Part shown: positions 24,807-31,995 of the stretch, piece by piece | Layout: every line of letters starts with the position of its first letter | How positions within the stretch are numbered: the stretch's first letter is position 1 | Assembly (NCBI GenBank): GCA_965659115.1 | Contig: CBFHUP010000018.1 | Coordinates: 1-39,824 of the forward strand | Source: UBA8752 sp965659115 | GTDB lineage: Bacteria; Bacteroidota; Bacteroidia; Flavobacteriales_D; Sanyastnellaceae | DNA length: 39,824 nt | Direction: 5' to 3' | The notes under the pieces: generated by a model | Told to the model about the DNA's origin: nothing | What the model saw: only the letters and a program-made list of their open reading frames with translations | Databases searched by the model: none | Position numbers and translations under genes: made by a program

Positions 24807-27712
24807 GAGGTGGTGTTTTGAGGGTTCAGCCTTTCCTGAAGGAAAGTTGCCGTGTTGGATTGCACATTCTGTGCCACACTTTCGGGTGTGCCCATGGCCA
24901 CCAAAAGTCCCCCGTGTTTTCCTCCGCCTGGCCCCAAGTCAATCATGTGGTCAGCCGCCGCCATGACATCGATGTTGTGCTCCACGCAGATGACCGTGTG
25001 TCCTTGGCGGATGAGGGCATCGAAAGCGCTGAGGAGCTGGGCGACATCGTGGAAATGAAGTCCAGTGGTGGGTTCATCAAAAATGAAGACGGTATGTCCA
25101 GCCCGGTCACCTTTGGCCAAAAATGCACCGAGCTTGATGCGTTGGGCCTCTCCGCCACTGAGCGTGGTAGCGCTTTGGCCGATGCGCACATATCCGAGTC
25201 CCACATCGATGAGTGGAGCGAGTTTGCGAACGATGGATTTTTCGGCTGCAGTCGGCTTGGGTCGTGCCGCGAAAAACGCCGAGGCGTCCGCTACCGTCAT
25301 GTCGAGGATGTCGTAGATGTTGTGGCCGTCCAATTCAACCTCGAGCACAGCATCCGTGAACCGCTTGCCTTTGCAGGCGTCGCATGTCAAGGTGACGTCG
25401 GCCATAAACTGCATGCCGATGGACACCCGTCCTTCTCCCTCGCAGGTCTCACAACGGCCCCCGCTGGTGTTAAAGCTAAATACCGAGGGCTTGTACCCCC
25501 GGTTGCGCGACAAGGGTTGAGCAGCAAAACAGGCCCGCACATCGTCCCATGCCTTGACGTACGTGGCGGGATTGGATCGGCTGCTTTTGCCAATGGGGTT
25601 CTGATCCACAAACTCTACATTTTCGACGCGGTCGACATCTCCAGTCAGGCCATCGCTTACACCGGGTCTGTCGCCTCCGAGGTCCAAATAACGCTTGAGC
25701 AGGGGGTGCAGAATGCGTTTGACCAAGGTGCTTTTGCCCGATCCAGAGACTCCAGTAACAACATTCAAGGCGCCGAGAAGGAATTGCGCGTCGACGGCTT
25801 TTAGGTTGTGTTCCTTTGCTTGCAGGACTTGAATCTGGCCCAGTCCAGGGCGGCGGCTGGCCGGAATCTCAATGCTGCGTTCGCCTCGGAGGTATTCGGC
25901 AGTCAGAGACCCTTTGGCCCGCATCAGTTCTTGTTGGCTTCCCGAAAAAACAACGGCACCGCCTTCTGATCCTGCCAACGGCCCCATGTCAATCACATGG
26001 TCGGCAGCGCGGATCACCGCGTCCTCGTGCTCGACCACTACAACGGTGTTGCCCAGGTCACGCAACCCATTGAGCACCTTGATCAGTCGCTTGGTGTCAT
26101 ACGGATGCAGGCCAATGCTGGGCTCATCCAAGACATACGTGCTGCCGACAAGGCTGCTGCCCAAACTGGTGCCCAACTGAATGCGTTGGCTCTCTCCACC
26201 GCTCAACGTGGCGGAAGCTCGGTTCAGCGACAGATAGCCCAACCCCACGTCGAGCAGGAATTGCAAGCGGTGTTCGAGTTCGATCAGCAGCCTGTGGGCA
26301 ATGGTGCGTTCATTGGCGGTCAGGTTCAACCCGCGCAAAACATCCAACACCTCATCGATGGGGCGGGACAACAAATCGGGGAGGGCATGGCCATCCACCC
26401 GGACATAGGCCGCCTCGGACTTCAAGCGGCTTCCTCCGCAGGTATCACAAGCGGTGCGCCCGCGGTAGCGACTGAGCATCACGCGGTTTTGGATTTTGTA
26501 GCTCTTGGCTTCGAGTCGAGAAAAGAAATCGTCGATGCCTTTCCACCATTTGTTGCCTTGCCAGAGCATGCGGCGCTGCGCCGCGGTGAGCTCTACATAA
26601 GGGGTGTGGACAGGGAAGTCAACCCCGTGAGCATATTCCAAAAGCTTCTGCTTGTAACGGCTGGCTTTTTCACCGCGCCAAGGGGCCACAGCATCGCCGT
26701 ACACCGATTTCGAAGGGTCGGGAATCACCAGGTCTTCACTGATTCCGATGACATGACCAAAACCTTCACATCGGGGGCAGGCCCCTTGGGGACTGTTAAA
26801 GCTGAACAAGTCAGGCGAGGGCCATTCAAAGGCCATGCCATCAAGCTCAAAACGGTCGCTATATGTGTCGGTAGAGGCCTTTCCATCTGCTGCGACCCAG
26901 TGCAAAAGGCAAGTCCCTTGACCTTCATAAAAAGCCGTATCGACGGAATCTGCAAGGCGCTGGCTGAATTCATCGGCATCGGCATCAGGGCCGGGTACGG
27001 CAAGCCGGTCAATGACCAACTCCAAGGCGTCAGGCACGGGGGTGTCTTCTCCGACTTCAGCGGCCATGTCCGCCAGAGAAATGGGGCGGCCATCGGCCCT
27101 AAGCCGGGCAAAGCCTTGTTGTTGCCAAATGTCGAGTTGGTCCTTGAGCGTGCGGCCTTCGGGCAAACTCACAGGAGCGCAGACCATGAACCGCAGGCCG
27201 GAGTCAGCGCGTCCAACGGCATCCACCACATCGGTGACGGTGTCGCGTTTGACTTCCTCCCCTGAGATAGGGCTGTAGGTTTTGCCAATGCGTGCCCACA
27301 TCAATTTGAGGTGGTCGTGGATCTCAGTCACAGTTCCGACCGTTGAGCGGCTGCTGCGAGAAGTCACGCGTTGTTCTACCGCAATGGCAGGCGTCAGGTT
27401 GTCGATCCTGTCGACGTCGGGCTTTTCCATGCGCCCGGCGAATTGGCGGACGTAGGCGCTTAAGCTTTCTACATACCGCCGTTGTCCTTCGGCATAAAGG
27501 GTGTCGAAGGCCAGCGAGCTTTTGCCCGACCCACTCAAGCCTGTGATCACGGTAAGGCCCCCCAATGGAATATCCACATCTACGCCCTTGAGGTTGTGCA
27601 TTCGCGCACCGCGGATGCGTATTTCCCTTGGGAAACTGGCACGGTCACCTGCGACAGGCCCCTCCGAATTGGCAAGGGGTGGGGGTGTGGAAGGCGCTGA
27701 TTTTGTGGGCAT
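24803..27712 (-). CDS. uvrA: Excinuclease ABC subunit A
   Basis: A cytosolic ATPase of nucleotide-excision repair that finds bulky DNA lesions and loads UvrB. Two ABC modules are present: Walker A 'GLSGSGKSS' near the start and 'GVSGSGKST' in the second half; signatures 'LSGGESQRIQLG' and 'LSGGEAQRIKLG'; Walker B 'YVLDEPSIGLHP' and 'FIFDEPTTGLHF'. Zinc modules are visible as 'CPRCEGFG' with 'CDTCGGSRL' and 'CETCEGEGR' with 'CDACKGKRF'. The ATG at 27712 (969 residues) is preferred; a GTG at 27730 adds six residues and cannot be excluded. The first 25 or so residues are Pro/Ser-rich and precede the conserved 'IRIRGARMHNLKGV'. The gene is coupled to msrB downstream and diverges from the sigma-factor gene across about 200 bases. 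Confidence 0.95.
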   Translation of the reverse strand: MPTKSAPSTPPPLANSEGPVAGDRASFPREIRIRGARMHNLKGVDVDIPLGGLTVITGLSGSGKSSLAFDTLYAEGQRRYVESLSAYVRQFAGRMEKPDVDRIDNLTPAIAVEQRVTSRSSRSTVGTVTEIHDHLKLMWARIGKTYSPISGEEVKRDTVTDVVDAVGRADSGLRFMVCAPVSLPEGRTLKDQLDIWQQQGFARLRADGRPISLADMAAEVGEDTPVPDALELVIDRLAVPGPDADADEFSQRLADSVDTAFYEGQGTCLLHWVAADGKASTDTYSDRFELDGMAFEWPSPDLFSFNSPQGACPRCEGFGHVIGISEDLVIPDPSKSVYGDAVAPWRGEKASRYKQKLLEYAHGVDFPVHTPYVELTAAQRRMLWQGNKWWKGIDDFFSRLEAKSYKIQNRVMLSRYRGRTACDTCGGSRLKSEAAYVRVDGHALPDLLSRPIDEVLDVLRGLNLTANERTIAHRLLIELEHRLQFLLDVGLGYLSLNRASATLSGGESQRIQLGTSLGSSLVGSTYVLDEPSIGLHPYDTKRLIKVLNGLRDLGNTVVVVEHEDAVIRAADHVIDMGPLAGSEGGAVVFSGSQQELMRAKGSLTAEYLRGERSIEIPASRRPGLGQIQVLQAKEHNLKAVDAQFLLGALNVVTGVSGSGKSTLVKRILHPLLKRYLDLGGDRPGVSDGLTGDVDRVENVEFVDQNPIGKSSRSNPATYVKAWDDVRACFAAQPLSRNRGYKPSVFSFNTSGGRCETCEGEGRVSIGMQFMADVTLTCDACKGKRFTDAVLEVELDGHNIYDILDMTVADASAFFAARPKPTAAEKSIVRKLAPLIDVGLGYVRIGQSATTLSGGEAQRIKLGAFLAKGDRAGHTVFIFDEPTTGLHFHDVAQLLSAFDALIRQGHTVICVEHNIDVMAAADHMIDLGPGGGKHGGLLVAMGTPESVAQNVQSNTATFLQERLNPQNTTS

Positions 27713-27919
27713 GGGGCGAATTTCGGACACTTCTTCCGATACGGCGTTAACACGCTTTGTGTGCCATGGGTTCGCTGTTGGGATAAAATGTCCGTATCTT
27801 AGAGATGAACTGCAGCCTCAGCTGCGTCAAGAAGAAAGCCATACGATAAGACACTACCCTCACCGCACGTACTTCCCGACCGGTTACCGTTCTACGGTAT
27901 GTGCACAATATGTAGTGTC

Positions 27920-28507
27920 ATGGCCCAACAGCCCAATCCAGACCGCGCCCTCATTGCGCAATTCCAACAAGGCGATCAACGCGCCTTCGAAACCTTGTTT
28001 GCCCGCCACCGGGATCAGGTTTACACCAAGTTGTACCTGCTCGTTCGCGACCACGATGTGGCGGCAGACCTTTTTCAGGACGTCTTCATTAAAGTGGTAG
28101 ACGTATTGAGAAGTGGCAAGTACAACGAAGAAGGGAAGTTTCTGCCTTGGGTACTCCGCATTGCACACAATGCGGGCATTGATCACTTCCGCCGTCAAAA
28201 GAAGATGCCACTGAGCCGTGGCACGGAAGAGTACGATTTGCTGGGGAGCCTGCAAGATGGCAATCCAACCCGCGAAGAAGAACTCATTTCAGGGCGCATC
28301 ATGGACGATGTGCGCAGCCTGGTGGAGCAACTGCCCGAAGAGCAACGAGAAGTGGTGCAAATGCGCATGTACCGCGAAATGAGCTTTAAGGACATTGCAG
28401 ATTCCACCGGTGTGAGCATCAACACAGCTTTGGGGCGGATGCGCTACGCCTTGATCAACCTGCGGAAGATGATGGAGGAACAAAACGTCTCCCTGACGCT
28501 GGACTGA
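27920..28507 (+). CDS. ECF-type RNA polymerase sigma factor
   Basis: A 195-residue sigma-70 family protein with region 2 ('FETLFARHRDQVYTKLYLLV', 'DLFQDVFIKV', 'FLPWVLRIAHNAGIDHFRR') and region 4 ('LPEEQREVVQMRMYREMSF' and 'ADSTGVSINTALGRMRYAL'). The N-terminal stretch 'RALIAQFQQGDQRAFE' is typical of Bacteroidota ECF factors. The ATG at 27920 starts just before that block; an in-frame upstream start adds seven unlike residues. No anti-sigma factor gene follows: a terminator comes directly after the stop, and the next gene points the other way. How its activity is controlled is therefore not visible here. Confidence 0.92.
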   Translation: MAQQPNPDRALIAQFQQGDQRAFETLFARHRDQVYTKLYLLVRDHDVAADLFQDVFIKVVDVLRSGKYNEEGKFLPWVLRIAHNAGIDHFRRQKKMPLSRGTEEYDLLGSLQDGNPTREEELISGRIMDDVRSLVEQLPEEQREVVQMRMYREMSFKDIADSTGVSINTALGRMRYALINLRKMMEEQNVSLTLD

Positions 28508-28529
28508 GAAGCATCACGACACAGAATAA

Positions 28530-28559
28530 AGAAGGCCGGGCAATATCACCCGGCCTTCT
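28530..28559 (+). terminator. Intrinsic terminator after the sigma-factor gene
   Basis: An 11-bp GC-rich stem (AGAAGGCCGGG, loop CAATATCA, CCCGGCCTTCT) 22 bases after the stop codon. The T tract after it is short (CTGCGTTTG), so efficiency may be moderate. Confidence 0.8.
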
Positions 28560-28606
28560 GCGTTTGATGCATGTCCGGAACAAACTGGACCTCCATTGAA
28601 CTGCGC

Positions 28607-28768
28607 ATGAAGCACACTACCCCGAATTCCCCTTCTGATGCCCTTTTTGTAGCTCCTGAAGTCGATCAGTGGTCGGCCCCTCAGCACGCCATTGCCCATG
28701 TTTTGGCCCACGTTCGCAACACTGCAAAAGGCAGCACATCCCTTGGCGGGTCGGTTCATTTGAACTGA
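28607..28768 (+). CDS. Possible 53-residue protein
   Basis: A short frame, 'MKHTTPNSPSDALFVAPE' to 'GGSVHLN', in the gap between the sigma-factor terminator and the convergent nuclease gene. Its codons (GCC, GTT, TTG, GGC) look like those of neighbouring genes, and its stop lies immediately beside the stop of the nuclease gene on the other strand. It contains a 'HAIAHVLAHVRN' helix. It resembles no family I know, and no promoter was identified, so it may be non-coding. Confidence 0.35.
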   Translation: MKHTTPNSPSDALFVAPEVDQWSAPQHAIAHVLAHVRNTAKGSTSLGGSVHLN

Positions 28769-30097
28769 TTACGCCACTTCTTCTTCCAGAAAGTAGCGTT
28801 CCAGTGCGGCGTCGATCCTACCTGATCCGGCGTCGTATTGCCACTCTGCGGCTGCGCTTTCGGTATTGAATCGAAACGCCCGAAACCGGCCCAGCTCCAT
28901 CAGGAGTTCGGGCATTTGTCCATCCGGCGTAGACGGTAAACGCACCGAAGAGCTTTCAGTTTGCTTTGCGCGGGCCGAAGACAACGCCGCCCGCCAAGCC
29001 GCGTGCCTGCTATTGTGCAATGCCCTTGAAGCAGCATTGTCCACCCAGGAACCCGACCATGCCATGCCGGGCAGACCGGACCATGCAGGGTTCAGGTCAA
29101 AGGATTCCACGACTTCTCTGAGCCAGGCCTCACCCTCACTTTTGGAACGAAAATGCTGCACTGCCGTTGGCTTTCTGCCCTTGACCAAGGACAGCCTTGC
29201 AGTGCCTGCACGACAGGTAAACTGCTCAACTGACCAGCCTTTACCTGTGACCTTTTGCGCGGCGTTAAGGGGCGGATGGTGGCGTCGGATTAAAACGTCT
29301 TCCAGGATCAATGCCATGAGTTCTGAGCCGGTCTCCTCCCACGTGATTTTGTGGACTTTCCGTCGCAGTTCCTGAGCGCGCGCCGGCTTGGATGCGTTGC
29401 TGAAGTGCTGGCGGACACGGGAAGATAGGTTTTTGCTCATGCCGATATAAGCAATGCGGCCAGATTCATCCAAGAACCGATACACCCCAGGGGTGGCCGG
29501 CAGGTCAACCAATGCGTCGGGCGGGAGGTGAGGCGGCCACCACGATGTGCCATCTCCACGGCCAATTTCCTCCTGAATTTCTTCGGCCCGCTCTGCCCAC
29601 AGCTTGGAAAAGAGAATGGCGGTCGCGGCGGCATCTCCCCATGCCCTATGGTGGGCTTCATTGTCGATCCCGAAAAAAGCACACAGTGCGCCTAGGCTGT
29701 AGCGCTGGGGCCCCTCAATCCATTTACGGGACATCCGAACGGTACACAACCGGCGGGGGTTGTAGTGCAGTCCATTGGCTTTGAACGCAGCCTGAAGGTA
29801 GCGGAGGTCAAAGCCGACGTTGTGTGCGACAAATACAGCGTCCCCCAAGAAGTCCAGCAGGTCTTGGGCGCATTCCGCGAATGGCGGCGAATCGGCCACC
29901 ATATTGTCGTCAATGCCCGTGAGCCGAGTGATGCCCATGGGGATGGGGGCTTCCGGATGAATCAAGTGGACCCATCGGTCAATTTCCCGGGTGCCATCGT
30001 GCAAAATGGCGGCCACTTCGGTGATGTTGGCCCCGTTTGGGGGGCCACCGGTGGTCTCGATATCGACGATGACAAACTGCAATGTGGATGACGTCAT
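28769..30097 (-). CDS. DEDDh exonuclease fused to a GIY-YIG nuclease domain
   Basis: A 442-residue fusion. Residues 7-175 are a DnaQ-like 3'-5' exonuclease with all metal-binding positions: Asp12 and Glu14 ('VDIETTGG'), Asp97 ('HNVGFDLRYL'), His150 and Asp155 ('HHRAWGDAA'). Residues 198-285 are a GIY-YIG endonuclease domain like the N-terminus of UvrC or Cho ('TPGVYRFLDESGRIAYIGMS', catalytic Arg in 'SSRVRQHF', acidic residue in 'ELMALILED'). The remaining 155 residues are not recognisable and contain several tryptophans. The same pair of domains is joined in mycobacterial Rv2191-type proteins. It is probably a DNA-repair nuclease that cuts and trims. ATG at 30097 is chosen because the exonuclease fold begins directly after it; two upstream methionines are possible. 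Confidence 0.88.
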   Translation of the reverse strand: MTSSTLQFVIVDIETTGGPPNGANITEVAAILHDGTREIDRWVHLIHPEAPIPMGITRLTGIDDNMVADSPPFAECAQDLLDFLGDAVFVAHNVGFDLRYLQAAFKANGLHYNPRRLCTVRMSRKWIEGPQRYSLGALCAFFGIDNEAHHRAWGDAAATAILFSKLWAERAEEIQEEIGRGDGTSWWPPHLPPDALVDLPATPGVYRFLDESGRIAYIGMSKNLSSRVRQHFSNASKPARAQELRRKVHKITWEETGSELMALILEDVLIRRHHPPLNAAQKVTGKGWSVEQFTCRAGTARLSLVKGRKPTAVQHFRSKSEGEAWLREVVESFDLNPAWSGLPGMAWSGSWVDNAASRALHNSRHAAWRAALSSARAKQTESSSVRLPSTPDGQMPELLMELGRFRAFRFNTESAAAEWQYDAGSGRIDAALERYFLEEEVA

Positions 30098-30140
30098 GGG
30101 ATTGAAGTAGAACATGGGCTCCACCATGAACGTACGGTGC

Positions 30141-30148
30141 TAAATTTC
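30141..30148 (+). promoter_or_regulatory. possible -7 box before the 30152 gene
   Basis: TAAATTTC differs from TAnnTTTG at the last base only and ends three bases before the ATG at 30152 (six before that at 30155). This would place transcription start almost at the start codon. No -33 TTG was found at the expected distance. Confidence 0.3.
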
Positions 30149-30151
30149 GGC

Positions 30152-31111
30152 ATGATGTTCATTCAACATCCCATGAGGTCCTTGTACGGATTCGCACTTC
30201 TGTGTTTGCCCTTTGTTGCAGAAGGGCAGGTGTCCAATTATGAACCCTATGACGACAGCGATTTGCTGGAGGAGTTCGAGCGCCCCAAGAAGTTGCATTT
30301 CGGCATGAACATCAACATGGGAAAGGCAGGAGGGAAGTCCAGCGTATTCTACAATGGCGCGGGGATGGGCGATTTGGACGATGTGTTCAGGGAAGTCATC
30401 AGCATTCCCGAGCGGTTGGATTGGAACAGTGTGGCTGGCGGAAGTGGCAATACCGTGCGCAACCAGATTGCGCAATCACTGGGTGTCGCCAATGCGGGAG
30501 CCATGTCGGTGGCCACCTATCCGATAGACCAGCGTTATGACGTCGGATTTGGATTCGGTTTGAGGGTCATGCAGCGGTTTAACCTCGAGAATTCTTTGGT
30601 TTTAGATGTGGACATATGGCGTCTAAAATCCAGAGGGGCTTGGCAGTTGGATACCGGTGAATTGCCCGACCAGGGGCAGGGCTCAACCGATTTAAGGGAA
30701 TTCGGAATATTCGCTTCGGAGGAAAGGACAGCCATTTCTCTCGGGTACCGCAGTGCCAGTCCAATCGACCGAAGCATGAGCTGGATTTTTGAGGTCGGGG
30801 GCAACTTGACGGCCAGCCGCATCAAGGAGCACTACATCGAGGTAGCAGGCAACACCTACGATCTCATCGTTCCCATAGGAGGACAAGTGGGAGCACCAGC
30901 ACAGCAAGAGCTGACGTGGGGCATCGGTTACGGTGGCTATGTCCGCATAGGTGCAGAGGCGTACATGGATGCCGGAGCAGGATTGGAGTTAAGCTATCGT
31001 TTGGGCTATGACGGAGTGGTCTTGGGAACTTCTGATTTCCGGGTCTTCAACCACGGATTGCAGCTCACGTGGCTTTTCCCACCTCCACAGGTGGCCGCAG
31101 CAAGTTTCTGA
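30152..31111 (+). CDS. Probable outer-membrane beta-barrel protein, function unknown
   Basis: A 319-residue exported protein; the signal peptide ends near 'LLCLPFVAEGQ'. Three methionines (30152, 30155, 30173) could start it; the first is listed, and the last gives the most typical signal length. After an acidic linker ('EPYDDSDLLEEFERP') come alternating amphipathic strands such as 'LHFGMNINMG', 'YDVGFGFGLRVMQRFN', 'LVLDVDIWRLKS', 'ISLGYRSAS', 'WIFEVGGNLTASR' and 'AGLELSYRLGYDGVVLG', as in outer-membrane barrels of Bacteroidota (porin-like or PorT-like). I cannot assign a family. The HPt gene follows after 44 bases on the same strand, so it may be expressed with the phosphorelay genes. Confidence 0.78.
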   Translation: MMFIQHPMRSLYGFALLCLPFVAEGQVSNYEPYDDSDLLEEFERPKKLHFGMNINMGKAGGKSSVFYNGAGMGDLDDVFREVISIPERLDWNSVAGGSGNTVRNQIAQSLGVANAGAMSVATYPIDQRYDVGFGFGLRVMQRFNLENSLVLDVDIWRLKSRGAWQLDTGELPDQGQGSTDLREFGIFASEERTAISLGYRSASPIDRSMSWIFEVGGNLTASRIKEHYIEVAGNTYDLIVPIGGQVGAPAQQELTWGIGYGGYVRIGAEAYMDAGAGLELSYRLGYDGVVLGTSDFRVFNHGLQLTWLFPPPQVAAASF

Positions 31112-31155
31112 ATTTAAAGACACCATTATATGGGGTATCTTGCCCCTATATCGCC

Positions 31156-31473
31156 ATGGAAATCATCGATCGATTGTCTGCCGGAGATCCGGAGAAGAAG
31201 AAGTACTACATCCGCCTGTTCCTCGACACGCTCGAGCCAGAAATGGAAAATCTGAAGGCTGCAGATGTGACCCAGCCCCAAGAACCGATTCGTGCCATTT
31301 TGCACAAATTGAAGAGCCAAGTTCAAACCATCGGTGCCCGCGAGACCCATGCCATCATGGCACAACAAGAGCAGGACATCAAGTCCGGCGGTCAAATTGA
31401 CCAAAGCCAATTGGACGAGATCTGCCGACAATTGGCTGAATTGATTGAGAACCTGCAAGAATTACTGAAATGA
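31156..31473 (+). CDS. Stand-alone HPt-like phosphotransfer protein
   Basis: A 105-residue all-helical cytosolic protein. 'ILHKLKSQVQTIGA' has the form of the HPt phosphorylation motif (H-x-L-K-x-x-x-x-x-x-G-A), with His50 as the likely phosphorylated residue. The helix lengths before and after fit the four-helix bundle. The usual 'HxLKGSS' is here 'HKLKSQV', so the match is reasonable but not perfect. The start at 31156 is the first ATG that gives a helical N-terminus. The stop overlaps the ATG of the receiver gene by four bases (ATGA), and a hybrid kinase gene converges from the right, which strongly supports a role as shuttle between them. Confidence 0.75.
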   Translation: MEIIDRLSAGDPEKKKYYIRLFLDTLEPEMENLKAADVTQPQEPIRAILHKLKSQVQTIGARETHAIMAQQEQDIKSGGQIDQSQLDEICRQLAELIENLQELLK

Positions 31474-31958
31474 GCAAGCATCTGAAAGTCGCTTTGGTGG
31501 ACGACGATATCCCCAACACAGAGGTTTTGAGGGATTTTCTCATCCGCAACGGATACAGCCATGTGGACAAGTACCACGATGGAGAGAGTTTCCTAGAAAG
31601 CTTAGACCGCTTTGACGAGCGCGCTGTGGTTTTGGATTTTGACCTCAGTGGGGGGGGCGAGTTGAATGGCCTAGAAGTATTGGAGGCCGTCAAAGAGCGC
31701 AGCCCCAGCACGCACGTGATTTTCTTCAGTGGACAAGACAGCCTCGAAGTGGCTGTGGAAAGCCTCAAAAACGGAGCGGACGACTACATCGTAAAGTCCA
31801 ACGCCGCCTTTGCTTTGGTCAAGACGTCATTGGACAAGGTCTACGACATTCAGGTCCTCAAGCTCAATGAGCGCCGCAGCCAGAGGATCAGTTGGATCAT
31901 GGCCATCGGCTGGATGGCGACCATCGCTGGAGTGGCTCTGTATTTCGCAGGACGCTAA
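31470..31958 (+). CDS. Response-regulator receiver domain with C-terminal membrane anchor
   Basis: A 162-residue protein made of one receiver domain and a terminal transmembrane helix. The acidic pocket is in 'ALVDDDIPN', the phosphorylated Asp is Asp56 ('VVLDFDLSG'), the switch residue Ser87 ('FFSGQDS') and the conserved Lys109 ('DYIVKSN'), so the domain should be active. Residues 139-160 ('ISWIMAIGWMATIAGVALYF') are hydrophobic and follow a basic stretch ('LNERRSQR'), which would keep the receiver in the cytoplasm. No DNA-binding or enzymatic output domain is present. It may act by protein contact at the membrane, or serve as a phosphate sink. It is translationally coupled to the HPt gene. 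Confidence 0.87.
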   Translation: MSKHLKVALVDDDIPNTEVLRDFLIRNGYSHVDKYHDGESFLESLDRFDERAVVLDFDLSGGGELNGLEVLEAVKERSPSTHVIFFSGQDSLEVAVESLKNGADDYIVKSNAAFALVKTSLDKVYDIQVLKLNERRSQRISWIMAIGWMATIAGVALYFAGR

Positions 31959-31995
31959 GCCCAATACTGAAAAGGATTCCTGCGCTTGAGTGCGC

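Noticed and set aside
25997..27265. A 422-codon open frame on the plus strand, and another at 24818-25804
   Set aside because: Both are antisense to uvrA, which carries complete ABC and zinc motifs.
27778..27802. TTG and TATCTTAG as a promoter for the sigma-factor gene
   Set aside because: The -7 match has a mismatch in the TTTG part, and the spacing to TTG is shorter than the 19 bases seen at the tRNA promoter.
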